Assembly (NCBI GenBank): GCA_000827495.1
Contig: KN817599.1
Location: 1-64,000 of the forward strand
DNA length: 64,000 bases
Reading direction: 5' to 3'
From: Hypholoma sublateritium FD-334 SS-4
Lineage: Eukaryota; Basidiomycota; Agaricomycetes; Agaricales; Strophariaceae
Part shown: positions 1 to 10,050 of the stretch, piece after piece
Position numbering within the stretch: position 1 is the stretch's first letter
Layout of the letters: each line of letters starts with the position of its first letter
Translations under genes and position numbers: made by a program
Notes under the pieces: model-generated
Database searches by the model: none
The model's input: the letters and a program-made list of their open reading frames with translations, nothing else
Told to the model about the DNA's origin: nothing

Positions 1-2
1 CC

Positions 3-753
3 ACAGCTCGTACCGTTTCGCTCGATGATCTTGTCCTGAAATATGGCGCCACTCATTTTCGCACTGCTCTAGAGCGGTTTGTTGCCCTCACCAATGAGCC
101 CGACCTTTCACGTGCACAACTCGAACGCAAATTATGGGGTATCCGCATTCCTTTCACAAAACTTCCTGTTTGGCACNGCATCAAGTTTACGACCCAAGAT
201 CCGTCATCACAACAAATTTCGACTGCTGATTCAATTCACTGTTATCCTGCGCGAACCGGCTTACAAGGAAGAGTACTTCCAGCTCGGTTTGATACTGCTT
301 TAATCAATGATGGCACAGGAGAAGACATCGGACTTGAAGGTAAGTGCTAATTTTGTAATTCGTCACTTCCAGCCGATAGACTAATATGCTTCAGGCTATC
401 ACGTTGGACGAATCCGTGTAGTCTTTTCCCTCCCTCGACAAGCATTGCCAATTATGTTCACTAATGGCGGTGAAGTGCCAGAACATCTTGCATACNTTGA
501 ATGGTACACCGCTCTTCCCGAGAGCCCGGAGCCCAATCATCTTCTCTTCAAAGTTTCACCTAAAATTGACAGAGATGGAACCCGCATATGCAGCATCATT
601 CCAGTAGCGAATATCCGTCGGAGNGTACATCTTTACCCAAAGTTTGGTGTATTTGCTCCTCAGGAATGGACAAGTAGCAATGTTTTAGACGTTTGTTATA
701 CATTTTTTCTCAACGATTTCACGGATATGAATATGTACAGAATTGCTTGCTAA
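3..753 (+). mobile_element. 3' part of a Plavaka-like DNA transposon protein (5' end outside window)
   Basis: Reading from base 3 gives an open frame that splices across a 55-nt intron at 340-394 (donor GTAAGT, acceptor CTTCAG) and ends at the TAA at 751-753, leaving about 233 residues of a C-terminus. Recognisable pieces are LWGIRIPFTKLPVWH, RTGLQGRVLPARFDTALIND, VGRIRVVFSLPRQA and VHLYPKFGVFAPQEWTSSNV. From memory, this tail occurs in many copies in Agaricomycete genomes at the end of Plavaka (CACTA-like) transposon proteins, in a region I associate with DUF6830; that attribution is not certain. Three single N bases fall inside the frame, as expected where reads from several copies collapse. 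No terminal inverted repeat or target duplication was found. The protein may still be intact to the left of the window. Confidence 0.5.
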
Positions 754-1081
754 ACAATTATATAGTGTTTGTTAATTTCATCCATCCATCGANGCCACTG
801 CCCAGTGACTGCGTAACATTCTCGTCCACTGTACATGTACGTGACATATGCCAATTCTTAATAAGTCCAAAACAAAGTATCAGAGAGACAGTCACAAAAC
901 TTGGTCTACTCAGTAGCATCCAACAGTAATTCTGACTCTTGCAATTAATCTCAGATTAAAATGTTGCCTATAGTAGCATGTACAGCAGCGGTGACCCCTT
1001 TGNGACCCCTCTGTGACCAACGTGACAAGTTCAAGTCACAGGGCATTTTAACTATCACCACCACCATCGATCATCTTGTAC
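754..1081. other. Intergenic, no gene seen
   Basis: AT-leaning spacer between the transposon-like fragment and the coiled-coil gene. It contains two single N bases and no supported ORF or RNA. Confidence 0.6.
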
Positions 1082-3070
1082 ATGCGTCCATCANCTGAAT
1101 CCACGCCAAGCCCTCCTACAGTCCCTCCAGGTCTCCCTCCCGGTTCCCCGTTACCACCTGGGTTGCAGTTCGCTTTGAAGGATTTTGGTGCTAATAAAGG
1201 TGGCTTGTCACTCCAACCAGAATCAGACCTNGAGTCAGAATTGTATTCTACGTCCACGAATTCAAGGCGGGCCTCTTCCTCCACATCCACAGGCTCAGGA
1301 GGGACTAGTCTTCACTATTCGTCAGTATCTGAGCTTGGTTCAGTCGCAGGATCAGTCCTATTGATTCCGGATGCAACTGCACCCGACCATCATCGCACGC
1401 CCGTGTTCAGTTCTGAAACTGCCACTCCCACCGTACCACACAGCATGGCTCCTCATTCAGCGGACNACATCGATGTAGCCATATCGCCTTACCCCCCATG
1501 CTCGACCACTCCTGGGCTGCAGTCACCTGGGCTACCTCTACACATTACAGATCCTATGATCTTCCAGCAATGGATGGTGCACCAGCAGCAGCAGGCGGAA
1601 GCGGAGAGAGCTGAGCGCCAGGCCGATAGATCTGAGCGCCAGGCCGATAGGTCTGAATACCTTGCAGTGGTTGCAAAGCTCGAAACCGTCAGCAAGAAGC
1701 TAGAGGTTGTTATGGCTGAACTTGAAACTGAGCGCAAAGGCCGGATCCAGGATCGTATAGACAGTGCGCAGGCATTAGCCGCCCTTGCCATGGTTTCTGA
1801 ACGAGACAGAAAAGCGGCCGCGGAGGAGAAAGCTGCCCTCAACGAAATGTTTGAACGCAATCGAGCAGCCGCAGAGGAGGAGAAAGCTGCCCTCGCCAAA
1901 GCGTATGAACGCGATCGAGCAGCCGCTGCGGCGGAGAAAGATGCCCTCACCAAAGCGTATGAACGCGATCNAGCAGCCGCAGAGAAGGAGAAAGACGCCC
2001 TTGCCAAGGTATACAGAGCAGCAAATGAGGAGCACACAGCTGCCCTCATCAAGAACCATGATAAAGGCCAAGCGAAATTATCGGCCGAGATCAAGGCTGC
2101 AAGGCATCGTATCACAACGCTGGAGGCGTTGACTCTCTCAAGGGTGGGGTTTCATTTTTTTTTCTGCCGCTGTTTGTCAACTGATCGCCTGCCTCTACGG
2201 TTACAGGATCATCGTGTCCTGACCGCACTACAGGGTCGGATCCTTTCTGATGACACTATGAAGCTCCTCTCCTGGTCTTTCGGCCTCCCCGGCCTATTGC
2301 CTGACATGTGGAACGGTGCACGTCTCTTCCGTCAGTGGCTCGACAATGAATATTCAGCTTTTGCCAAGAAGGGAGCCTATCGAGATGAAGATTCATGCNG
2401 CAAGGCAATCCTCAAAGCCAAACTGGCGGAGATCATTTTTGCGCCCCATGGAGCACCACTCGGCGATACACTCCTGGACGAGAAACCGTGGAAGAGGGCA
2501 GCGAAAATGATACACGATTCATCTGAGGCATTAGATGCGCTAACTATGAAGAAATACATTGTTCGGGAGGAGGGCAATTATTCTGCCCATACTCTCATCT
2601 CGCTACAAAATTTTGCAGAACAGCTGGCTGACGAAACTAATTACATGGGCGAAGGACCCACCAAGGCAATGGAGGTCTTNGTTGAAATTTTTTCCCGCNT
2701 ACCTGGTATAGTCCCGGTAAGACCGCCCCCCCCTGAAAGTACGATTTGGTCGCCAACACCNTCATCGACATCTGCGTCGTCATCTACTCCTGCATTGGCA
2801 CCTAGTCCTGTATCCGTACCTACATTTGCGTCATCGTCTGTTCCTGGAGCCCCATCATATGCATCTCTGGTATCTCATTCTGGAACCTCATCATCTGCGT
2901 CAGCATCTCTCGCTGGAGCCCCGTTGTCTGCAATTCATCCCGGAAACCCGGTATCAGGAGCTCAAGGAGGCCGTCCTAGAGGAGCCCCGGCTTCAAGAGC
3001 CCATCCTGGAGCCCCTGCATCGGCAGCTCNTCCCGCAGCATCAACTCGTCGTTCAGGTAAAAGGAAGTGA
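1082..3070 (+). CDS. Coiled-coil protein with internal repeats, unknown function
   Basis: The frame is open from an ATG at 1082 to the TGA at 3068-3070. A probable in-frame intron at 2144-2206 (63 nt, GTGGGG..TTACAG, branch-like CTGATC) would leave 641 residues. The N-terminal 150 residues are Pro/Ser/Thr-rich. A charged coiled coil follows (about residues 165-340), containing two copies of AERQADRSE-like sequence and four 18-residue repeats. After the intron comes a globular stretch (FGLPGLLPDMWNGARLFRQW to TNYMGEGPTKAMEVF), then a Pro/Ser/Ala/Gly-rich tail of PGAP-type motifs and a basic end (STRRSGKRK). I do not recognise the family. Its position beside a transposon fragment and its N bases suggest a repetitive, possibly element-associated gene. 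Small frame errors cannot be excluded because N positions hide bases. Confidence 0.5.
   Translation: MRPSXESTPSPPTVPPGLPPGSPLPPGLQFALKDFGANKGGLSLQPESDXESELYSTSTNSRRASSSTSTGSGGTSLHYSSVSELGSVAGSVLLIPDATAPDHHRTPVFSSETATPTVPHSMAPHSADXIDVAISPYPPCSTTPGLQSPGLPLHITDPMIFQQWMVHQQQQAEAERAERQADRSERQADRSEYLAVVAKLETVSKKLEVVMAELETERKGRIQDRIDSAQALAALAMVSERDRKAAAEEKAALNEMFERNRAAAEEEKAALAKAYERDRAAAAAEKDALTKAYERDXAAAEKEKDALAKVYRAANEEHTAALIKNHDKGQAKLSAEIKAARHRITTLEALTLSRVGFHFFFCRCLSTDRLPLRLQDHRVLTALQGRILSDDTMKLLSWSFGLPGLLPDMWNGARLFRQWLDNEYSAFAKKGAYRDEDSCXKAILKAKLAEIIFAPHGAPLGDTLLDEKPWKRAAKMIHDSSEALDALTMKKYIVREEGNYSAHTLISLQNFAEQLADETNYMGEGPTKAMEVXVEIFSRXPGIVPVRPPPPESTIWSPTXSSTSASSSTPALAPSPVSVPTFASSSVPGAPSYASLVSHSGTSSSASASLAGAPLSAIHPGNPVSGAQGGRPRGAPASRAHPGAPASAAXPAASTRRSGKRK
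1799..2014 (+). repeat. Four 54-bp tandem repeats inside the coiled-coil gene
   Basis: Units start at 1799, 1853, 1907 and 1961. Each encodes 18 residues beginning ER(D/N)R followed by an alanine/glutamate run and ending in AL-x3-(Y/F). The period is exactly 54 bp, so the repeat keeps frame. Divergence between units is moderate. Confidence 0.85.
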
Positions 3071-3761
3071 GTACGAGGCATGACTCGTTGCCATAAATCT
3101 GNGTCTACATGTTCCAAAATCGCTCCATATACACTGTAACCATATCATCCATCTTGGACAACTTGCGCTATCAGCCATACATGTTCCTACCTTTTTGCCC
3201 TTGTTTGTGTAGTACGGCGCGTTTCATACTCGGGAGTTTTTTGACAGTACGCCATAGTTTTAGCTGCAGTAGTTGTAATTGTAGTTGAAACACGATGTTT
3301 GTCCCACNGCCCAGCTGTCCGATCCGAACATTTCTGACAGTAATATGTTGATTTTATTCCAAGAGCGAAGATGCAGAACGAACCGTAATTGGCACACAAT
3401 TGGGGCACAATTGTGCACCAGCAGAAATCTGGATTTGAATGTCACCTTATATTGTATAAAGACCAGTAAATTGTAGTGTATAGTGCACGACTCTGAACTA
3501 TTTGTATAATCCAGTATCACTGAGATCCGTAGTGCAAAATTTTCATTTTGAGCTTTTCCTGATGCGTATACTATCTCATTATTCAATATTCATTTATTCA
3601 CCTTGTAATATGTTAATCAATGTCAAAAATATGCATGACCCTCAAATAACCGTATGAGCCTTGAGCTCGACCGTATATTTACTGTATACACATATATCCG
3701 TATCCATATACCACTAAATTCTTATGATTGTGTATCCAAGGCCGTCGCAGCAAAAGGAGAG
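3071..3761. other. AT-rich intergenic region upstream of tRNA genes
   Basis: No coding signal found. The right end (A run at 3752-3755 on this strand) supplies the T-run Pol III terminator of the minus-strand tRNA that ends at 3762. Confidence 0.6.
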
Positions 3762-3843
3762 CGACGCCAGCAGGATTTGAACCTGCGCCCTCAAAGAGGA
3801 ACAGATTTCTAATCTGTCGCCGTAACCACTTGGCTATAGCGCC
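3762..3843 (-). tRNA. tRNA-Ser (anticodon AGA), copy 1
   Basis: Read on the minus strand, an 82-nt intronless cloverleaf forms. The acceptor GGCGCTA pairs with TGGCGTC, the anticodon arm is ACAGA-TTAGAAA-TCTGT with anticodon AGA, there is a long class II variable arm (TCCTCTTTGAGGG), and the T arm is GCAGG-TTCAAAT-CCTGC. The discriminator base is G, as in eukaryotic tRNA-Ser. A TTTT Pol III terminator follows 6-9 nt downstream. The sequence is identical to the second copy 366 bp away. Confidence 0.96.
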
Positions 3844-4127
3844 TTAATTTCCGTCGGCGGGGTGTGCCACGCGGAACAGCGGTCTATGTTGTATCCCCCC
3901 AAACACGCCGTAAAGCCGATATGTACAAATCCTGTCTTCACAGAATCGTGCGGACGACTAAAAGCCACATTCTCGCCCTTTCCTGGCGTATCCACGCCTC
4001 TCCCCTCGCGCAGTGTAAGCATTCGAGCGTCGGGCGCCTATCATCTCTCGGATGTGCTCTTATTCTAAATATAGAAAACAACCGTATGTCTGCCTCCCCG
4101 TACCTTTCCGCAGCAACAAAAACAGAC

Positions 4128-4209
4128 CGACGCCAGCAGGATTTGAACCTGCGCCCTCAAAGAGGAACAGATTTCTAATCTGTCGCCGTAACCACTTGGC
4201 TATAGCGCC
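4128..4209 (-). tRNA. tRNA-Ser (anticodon AGA), copy 2
   Basis: Identical over all 82 nt to the gene at 3762-3843, with the same class II variable arm and AGA anticodon reading UCU/UCC codons. A TTTTT Pol III terminator lies immediately 3' (4118-4122). Short flanking similarity (a GGCGGG-TGTGCC-like stretch 5' and a CGCAGCAA-like stretch 3' on the plus strand) shows that the duplicated unit extends a few tens of bases beyond the tRNA. Confidence 0.96.
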
Positions 4210-5397
4210 TTATATCTCAGCCGCCGGGTGTGCCGTCCGGAGTGGCATTATATGTCGAGGGAGGAGCCAGGAGTGTACGGTCGAAAACGCTAATATGATT
4301 TACTTTTGACGACGAGGAATATAGTTTACTGTGTTTTATGTGGTTAGTCGTGTTACGGTCTCGTGAATTGGCTCTTATGAACCTGAGTCGTAGCTGGGCG
4401 CTTAGTTTTCCGAGGGCCGATCCTTCACGTTGACCGCTAATTATAGGTCAAAAAACACGCTTGTGCACACTCCCGAAAATCACAGTGATTGGTGCATATA
4501 TACTCAAAGAGTAGCGGATGATGAATGCGTGATTTAACAGTAAGATGACGAGGTTGCGGGTGGCCGGTAGGCGGCTCGAGCGAGGTGGCGTACATGCCTG
4601 TGGATGTCAATGGGAAACCGTGTCGGGATCTGCGACAGCACGGGAATACGGAAGTCCTCTGCACGGATTTTGTGCAGATGTACGGCAGTGGTATGTGGTT
4701 GGTGAACAACCGGGTGATGAGGCTGATGTATTCACAGGTAAGAGAAGACAGTGCGCGTTGGAGGGAATAGACTGAGTGGGTATATATTTTGGGCGAGACA
4801 ACTAGTCCACTCGAAGCGCATAGCTCAGCCGGATTCTGGAACCTTCATGCTTATGATTTCTTGCGCGATAGCGCTGGTTCGCTGGTTCACAGCTGCCTTG
4901 CCGTGAGAGAGCAGGTTTTGATGCTGTGCAGGAAAGCAGCAGGCGTGCAATTTGTGGACGCTGAGCCGTAGCGGACTGGCAGTCATCGACGCCTTTCTTC
5001 CGACATCTAAAAGGCTCGTTAAGCCACGGAATAAAAGAACGGGTGTTTTTGTGATGCATGTGTACATATGATTTAGATGGGGAAAAAAATCGTGCAGGAT
5101 AGGCAAAGAGCGGCCACCTCCGACAGCAGTTTGTTTGATGCATCGAGGCCCAGCGATTGCAATCCTATGGGACCTGGCATAAGTCTAAGTGACCCAAGGC
5201 AAAGAAGCTATGCATATCGTAGGCGATGATTAGGATTAGGTGTCGTCGTCCATTGTGGGAGGCTTCGATTGAGCCAGGTCGGCATCTTGCTTCGTAGCGA
5301 CGTCGTACGGGGATGATCTCCAGTGGCAAGCACATTCCTAGCCTGTATCCCCCCAACGGATGCCATTATGTGTAACGCACATTGCTTGTCACCGAGT
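4210..5397. other. Intergenic, no supported gene
   Basis: Several overlapping short ORFs exist on both strands but none shows a recognisable protein or splice-consistent extension. A 4585-4738 frame ending in a GTAAGAG donor-like site is the best of them but was not recognised. The right end is the 3' flank of the minus-strand gene at 5398. Confidence 0.5.
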
Positions 5398-6064
5398 TTA
5401 CTTCTGGGCCGCCTGCGATACCACCCGCACCGGCGCGTGGTCCATCGCCAGCAGGTTCGCAGCAACGGCCGCGCTATCCTGAGCGCGCTGCAGCCGATTG
5501 TACACCGTGCGCAAGTTCTGTGTCGTTCCCGCGAGCAGCTGCGCCTCGCTCGGAACCGCTGTCGCGCCGGACATGGCGCCATGCAGCACGGGCAGCGCGC
5601 CGACGCCCGACTGGCGCATCGTCTCCGTCACAAGCCCGAGCATCTGTTTGAGCGTCGCGATGTCCGCTGGGGCGCGCATCAGAGCACATGGAAGAGATGA
5701 CAAAAGGCGGCGCATGCGTACCTTCCGTGGTCGCGGGCGAGCTCCCCGTCTGGTACGCGTTCTGTCTGTAAGCGCGAAGTGGCATCCGGTCAGCGCGCGA
5801 ACGCCTCGCGGGGGATCAGGCGTACATCTTGGCGAGCACCCTCCTTGCGAATTCCTGCAGATCGAGCACCTGCTGCTGGAGCAGCTGCACGTTGCTCTTG
5901 AACAGCTCGGGCGAGTTGGGGTCGCCGCCCTGGTGCAGCGGGTCCTGTGAGAGGAACTGGGCCTGCGGGACGTTGGCAGCGTTGCTGAATGGCGAAGCTG
6001 GTCCGAAGCCGAAGGATGGCATCGGATGAACCGCAGCAGAGAAGTTAGGGGGCGCAGGAAACAT
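5398..6064 (-). CDS. Small unknown protein with helical segments
   Basis: Three exons on the minus strand: 5826-6064, 5722-5765 and 5398-5666. The introns are 60 nt (GTACGC..TTACAG) and 55 nt (GTACGC..CCCCAG). The joined frame is 183 residues, from MFPAPPNFSA to VSQAAQK. Residues 1-40 are rich in Pro, Phe, Ala and Ser. They are followed by amphipathic helices (SPELFKSNVQLLQQQVLDLQ; ATLKQMLGLVTETMRQSG; TQNLRTVYNRLQRAQDSAA) that look able to form coiled coils. An in-frame upstream ATG at 6154 would add 30 residues, but the chosen start opens a sequence typical of an N-terminus. The family was not recognised; the call as a real gene rests on clean splice sites and a kept frame. Confidence 0.6.
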
Positions 6065-6954
6065 TCCGGCAGCGGTGTAAACGTGAGATGCAAGCACAAC
6101 GCGACCAGGTGCGATTTTGTGGCACGGAAGTTGATCGGAGTCTGAAATATGCACAGCTTTCGCCGAGGGAGCAGAATTTGGTCACTGGCAGACGTGCAAT
6201 ACTCCAGCAAATACCCTTGCAAAGTGAATCAACCAGGAGTCGAGCAGAAAATACACAAAGTACATGAGCACCGAACGTGATATACGAGCAGAACAACGCT
6301 TATGCACAATAAACACAGCGTGGAGTCAATATATAAGCGACGAAAGGCAAACTAGGGGGTTGGCAAATGAAAGTGGTGTAATCTAAGGTAGAGTAAGTGC
6401 TAGGCAGAACAGGTGGAATAGGATATCAGTGTATGAAGAATGTTCTTGTATGCGTGCGTATCCAGAGTCCGATTAATTACTGCGGGTGGAGCGAGCATAC
6501 TGCGCCGGAGCGCGGCATCTCGCACCCTGAGTTCGTCGCATTTCGTGAGAGCCGCGGGGGCCAATAGGGTGCTTGTTTTTGAGCGTTGAAAGATCCGGGA
6601 GGCGGCGAATATATCGGCCATCGTACGGAGATGTTGAGAGCACAGGGAGATTTTCGAAAGGTGAAGGAAGAGATCGCAGTCGGTATATAGGGATATGAGG
6701 GTTGATTGACGGCTGGCGAGAGGGAAAGAGGCGGAAAGAAGACGTCGAGAAAGGTTGGGCCAAGGTCGCGATCTGCACGACGACGAAGGATAAAATCGAT
6801 TAAAAATATGGTAGCCAGGGCCGAAGGTTATATAGCGGGAGGGTATGACAAGCGCACCCATGTCCGCCGACTCCACACCGACAGAAAAAAAAGTAAAGCG
6901 CTCGCACTGAGATAGACGCTCTGCCCGCCTCCCAGACTCTGGCTCCAAACGCAC
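6065..6954. other. Intergenic between two minus-strand genes
   Basis: Contains the presumed promoter of the 5398-6064 gene and the 3' end of the membrane-protein gene. The ORFs seen here are short and unsupported. Confidence 0.55.
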
Positions 6955-9900
6955 TCAACCAGTGCTCGTGCGCGGCTCCGCCATAAGCCCCGCCGTCTCG
7001 TCCGCCGCTGTCGGTGTCTCCGCGCGGCGCACCGCCGTATACGCCGGCGGCAACTCGATCGTCACCGGCTCGTCCTTGTCCTCCTCCGGCATGGGCAGAC
7101 TCGGGCCCGCATCGTCGTGCTGTATATAATTCACCGCGCGCATCGGGCGCGGCGCGCCCTTCCGCCTTTCGCCGCCCTGGGCGGACGACCCCCCACCGAT
7201 CGCGCTGAGGAGCCCCGCGCCCGACGCCGTATCCGGCGTCGTCGCGCGCGTGTAGAAACTCGACGACGTGCCGCTCAGCGGGCGCGTGTCGTCCACGGTC
7301 CCCGTCCCCGTCTGCGAGCGGTGCGTCGAGCCGCCGTCGAGCGTCGGGTCGGGCACCATGAACGGCTCGGGCTGGTAGTACTCCGGGAGCTCGTTCCGGC
7401 GCACGACGGCGGCGGTGCCGTTCCGCGCGCCCGCGGGATGCTCGCCCTCGTCGTCCTCGTCCGCGTTGATGAGGTCGACAGGGCGTTCTTTGTACCGGTT
7501 CGGCGCACGCCCGCCGCGCCGCCGGAAGAACCACATGACGAGAATGAGGATGACAATGAGCGCAAGGCCGCCGAGCACGCCGCCGACGATCGCACCGACA
7601 TTTTTGGAGCCTCCGCTGCTTCCTGTCCCTCTGCAGTTGACGTAAGTACATGGACCAACGTGCTCATATCCGGAAGTTACTCACGCGCCAGTAGTCGACG
7701 TCGGGTAGCTCCCTCCAGCAGGGCTGCCAGGTGTCGAACTCGGACTGCTTCCCGACAAGCAACTGCCATCGTTATTGATGCCCGATGAAACCACATTAAG
7801 TGAGCTGCCCGCAGTGCCATTTCCTCGCGCATCACCACCAACAAGGATGAGAGTCGTGCCGCCGCGTAGAGAAGGCTCCCATGTGAAGCCGGTACCCTCC
7901 GCAGTAACGTTCGTGATAGTGCCCTCTGGAATGGAAAACGACTGTCCGCCAGGTATAACTCCGAGGAAGTTGGGTGTGCTGGAGTAACAAAAAAATAGAG
8001 ACTCGTGTTAGTCGAAGACAAAAACGCCAACAGAAAGAAGGCACGCACCCTTGCACCGTTGTTGGATCCCACCATATTCGCGTGTCCTGACATTGCACGA
8101 TCTGATTTGCGGGTTCGATAGAGAAGACGAAATCCGGTGACACAGAGACGGTCGAGTTGAAGCACGAAGAATCATTTGACGTCGCCACTTGCGCGGCGAC
8201 ACTCGTCCCGCCAGAGCCGAAGCCCGTTGCATCGCTGACCTATTTACGAAGATGATCAGCGGGAAATAAATATAAACCAGGTTATAAAAAAACACGACAG
8301 GTTGAATATAGAAGGTTTAGAAAAATGAAAAAGGAAGAGAAGAAAGCAGAAAGCAGAAAACAAATCAGTTAGCATTTCCTCAGTCAACAGAGGCGTTCGA
8401 TACCTATCCATACCGCAAAGCCAGTGTCGCTTCCAGAGTTCCCGGAAATAAACCGTCGACAAATATACACCTGGGACCCACACCTGCTGCGCGCGAACCT
8501 GCCTCTCCCACATAATCCACTATTATTAGCCCTTCGCCTCTGAGCAAAATCAGGTTCGGATAGCGAGCTGTGATGGTGACGGCATGACAAGGGAGTGTCG
8601 TAAGCGGGGAGTCTTCGACGAGCCAGAACACATTGTCCAGACACCTGCGTATTTGAGGGATCGAGGGAGATAGCCGGTGTGAAGACGCGAAGGGTGGGGC
8701 TGTGACTATGAATTCGAGTTCTCCCGCGGCCGTGCGTGCGTGGTGAGCGTAAGGCCAATTTGTCGGGCGCGGCGATGAAGTCGCCGTTGCCTATCAATGT
8801 ATTGCGGATAAGAATCGCTTGCCCGAGGTGTGCGTTGTCGATAAGGATGCACGGCAAGTGATCGGTGGCGGGATGCGGAGCAGAACAGGGCGGCGACGCA
8901 GCCAAACGACGTGACCGTATGAAATCTTCCAATCTTGAAATGACATGTGGCGCAGATAGATGTCGTGTAGCAGAGCAGGGCAAATTTATGAGAACGCCAA
9001 CGTTCGAACGATGGCGCCGCTGTTGTCGAAGTAATTCTCAGCTGGCTGGTGGACGTGGACCTAGACGTGCGCCCGTTTTGGAGGATCACGGGAAGTTGGA
9101 GCCGCAGTAATTTTGGCAGAGGGGCTTGGCGTACTCCACGAATGTTTAGCCGTCCAGTGGGTCATCGTCCTGGAGATGAATACATGTTGGGAGAAACGGT
9201 GAGCCGCTGGACCTGTGCTATATAGAACCAGGCGAAGAGCGCTAGATGTCCAGAGGGCCGCTAGAACATAGGCGCTTATCGGAAGATAAGTACTCCCGAC
9301 ATCTAGCATCAGCGCCCTTCATTCGCCCAGTCACTACCAGATGACGAGGCGATGGAGGAGGAGGAGTTGTGGCGCGTGCCGAAGTACGAGGGAGGAAGCG
9401 CGGCGAAGGGGCGGAAACACAGGGGCGATCGTTAGATGATCGACTGGATGATATCTGCACGGTTCAAAAGGGAAAGATGTCGTTCCTATTCGAGGGTAGA
9501 TTTGTTGCACCGGAACATGAGCTTGATGAGGCCGACGTGTCGTCTGTTGCTGCGGCTACGTGGAGAAAAGGAGCAGGAATGAAGGAAAGTAGAAGGAAAT
9601 ATGGACAACAACGAAAGAAATTGAAGAAACGAAAATTTTCTCGGACAAAAAAGGGATATGAAGTCACCGAAAGTGATTGATGGAAGATAATGCAACTAAC
9701 GAACGAATGGATGAAAGGTGAAGTGACCGGGAAATGATACTCACGACGGCGACGAACTGCGAGTTCCCTGGGTACGGTAGCTGGAACTGGACCGTAGTGG
9801 CGCTATTTGAAAAGGGTATGTCCATGATTTTCCGGGCCTCAATGTTGTTGGCAAGCGGGCTGGGGCCGAAGGGGATGATGAGGATGCGATATGGGGGTGT

Positions 9901-10050
9901 ACCGTCGCTACCGCTGATAGCGACGGTGAGGTTGCCGCACTGGGTGGGTGCTTCCTGGAATGACCATGTATACGCGTGGGCACCGTTGAGGACGGTGGCC
10001 GCGGTGAGGAAGAGGAGGTGGGCACCGCGGTGGGAAGGCGAGGGCGCCAT
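6955..10050 (-). CDS. Secreted or type I membrane protein with Ser-rich ectodomain and cytoplasmic tail
   Basis: Four exons: 9745-10050, 8049-8239, 7685-7978 and 6955-7630, giving 488 residues. The N-terminus is a signal peptide (hydrophobic LLFLTAATVLNG, cleavage likely after AHA), followed by an ectodomain starting YTWSFQEAPTQCGNLTVAIS with several N-glycosylation sites and paired cysteines. A Ser/Pro/Gly-rich linker leads to one transmembrane helix (VGGVLGGLALIVILILVMW), a basic stop-transfer RRRGG, and a roughly 200-residue cytoplasmic tail with a PPAY motif. This layout recurs in Agaricomycetes as an uncharacterised membrane-protein family resembling cell-wall sensors; no enzyme motif is visible. 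Two introns are normal (54 and 70 nt), but intron 1 (8240-9744) is 1505 nt. Joining its ends restores FVAVVSDATGFGSGG, so I infer the gene continues across it. A start at 10080 adds ten residues before the signal peptide. Confidence 0.72.
8268..9727. other. Possible insertion inside intron 1, flanked by 8-bp direct repeats
   Basis: The octamer CGGGAAAT occurs at 8260-8267 and 9728-9735, close to the two ends of the abnormally long intron. Removing 8268-9735 leaves a 37-nt intron beginning GTGAGT, with a branch-like CTGATC and ending TAG, near the size of other short introns here. This is the pattern left by an insertion with an 8-bp target duplication. No matching terminal inverted repeats, poly-A tail or transposase was found, so the element type is unknown. 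A minus-strand frame with no stop (about 8404-8778) lies inside it. Confidence 0.4.

Noticed and set aside
1489..2115. 208-codon antisense ORF opposite the coiled-coil repeats
   Set aside because: Repeats with a 54-bp period keep all frames open; the sequence is Ser/Ala/Arg shadow of the plus-strand coiled coil.
5398..6222. Single 274-residue unspliced ORF at the small unknown gene
   Set aside because: Reading straight through gives an Arg/Ser-rich, implausible N-terminal part. Two canonical introns give a coherent helical protein in the other frame.
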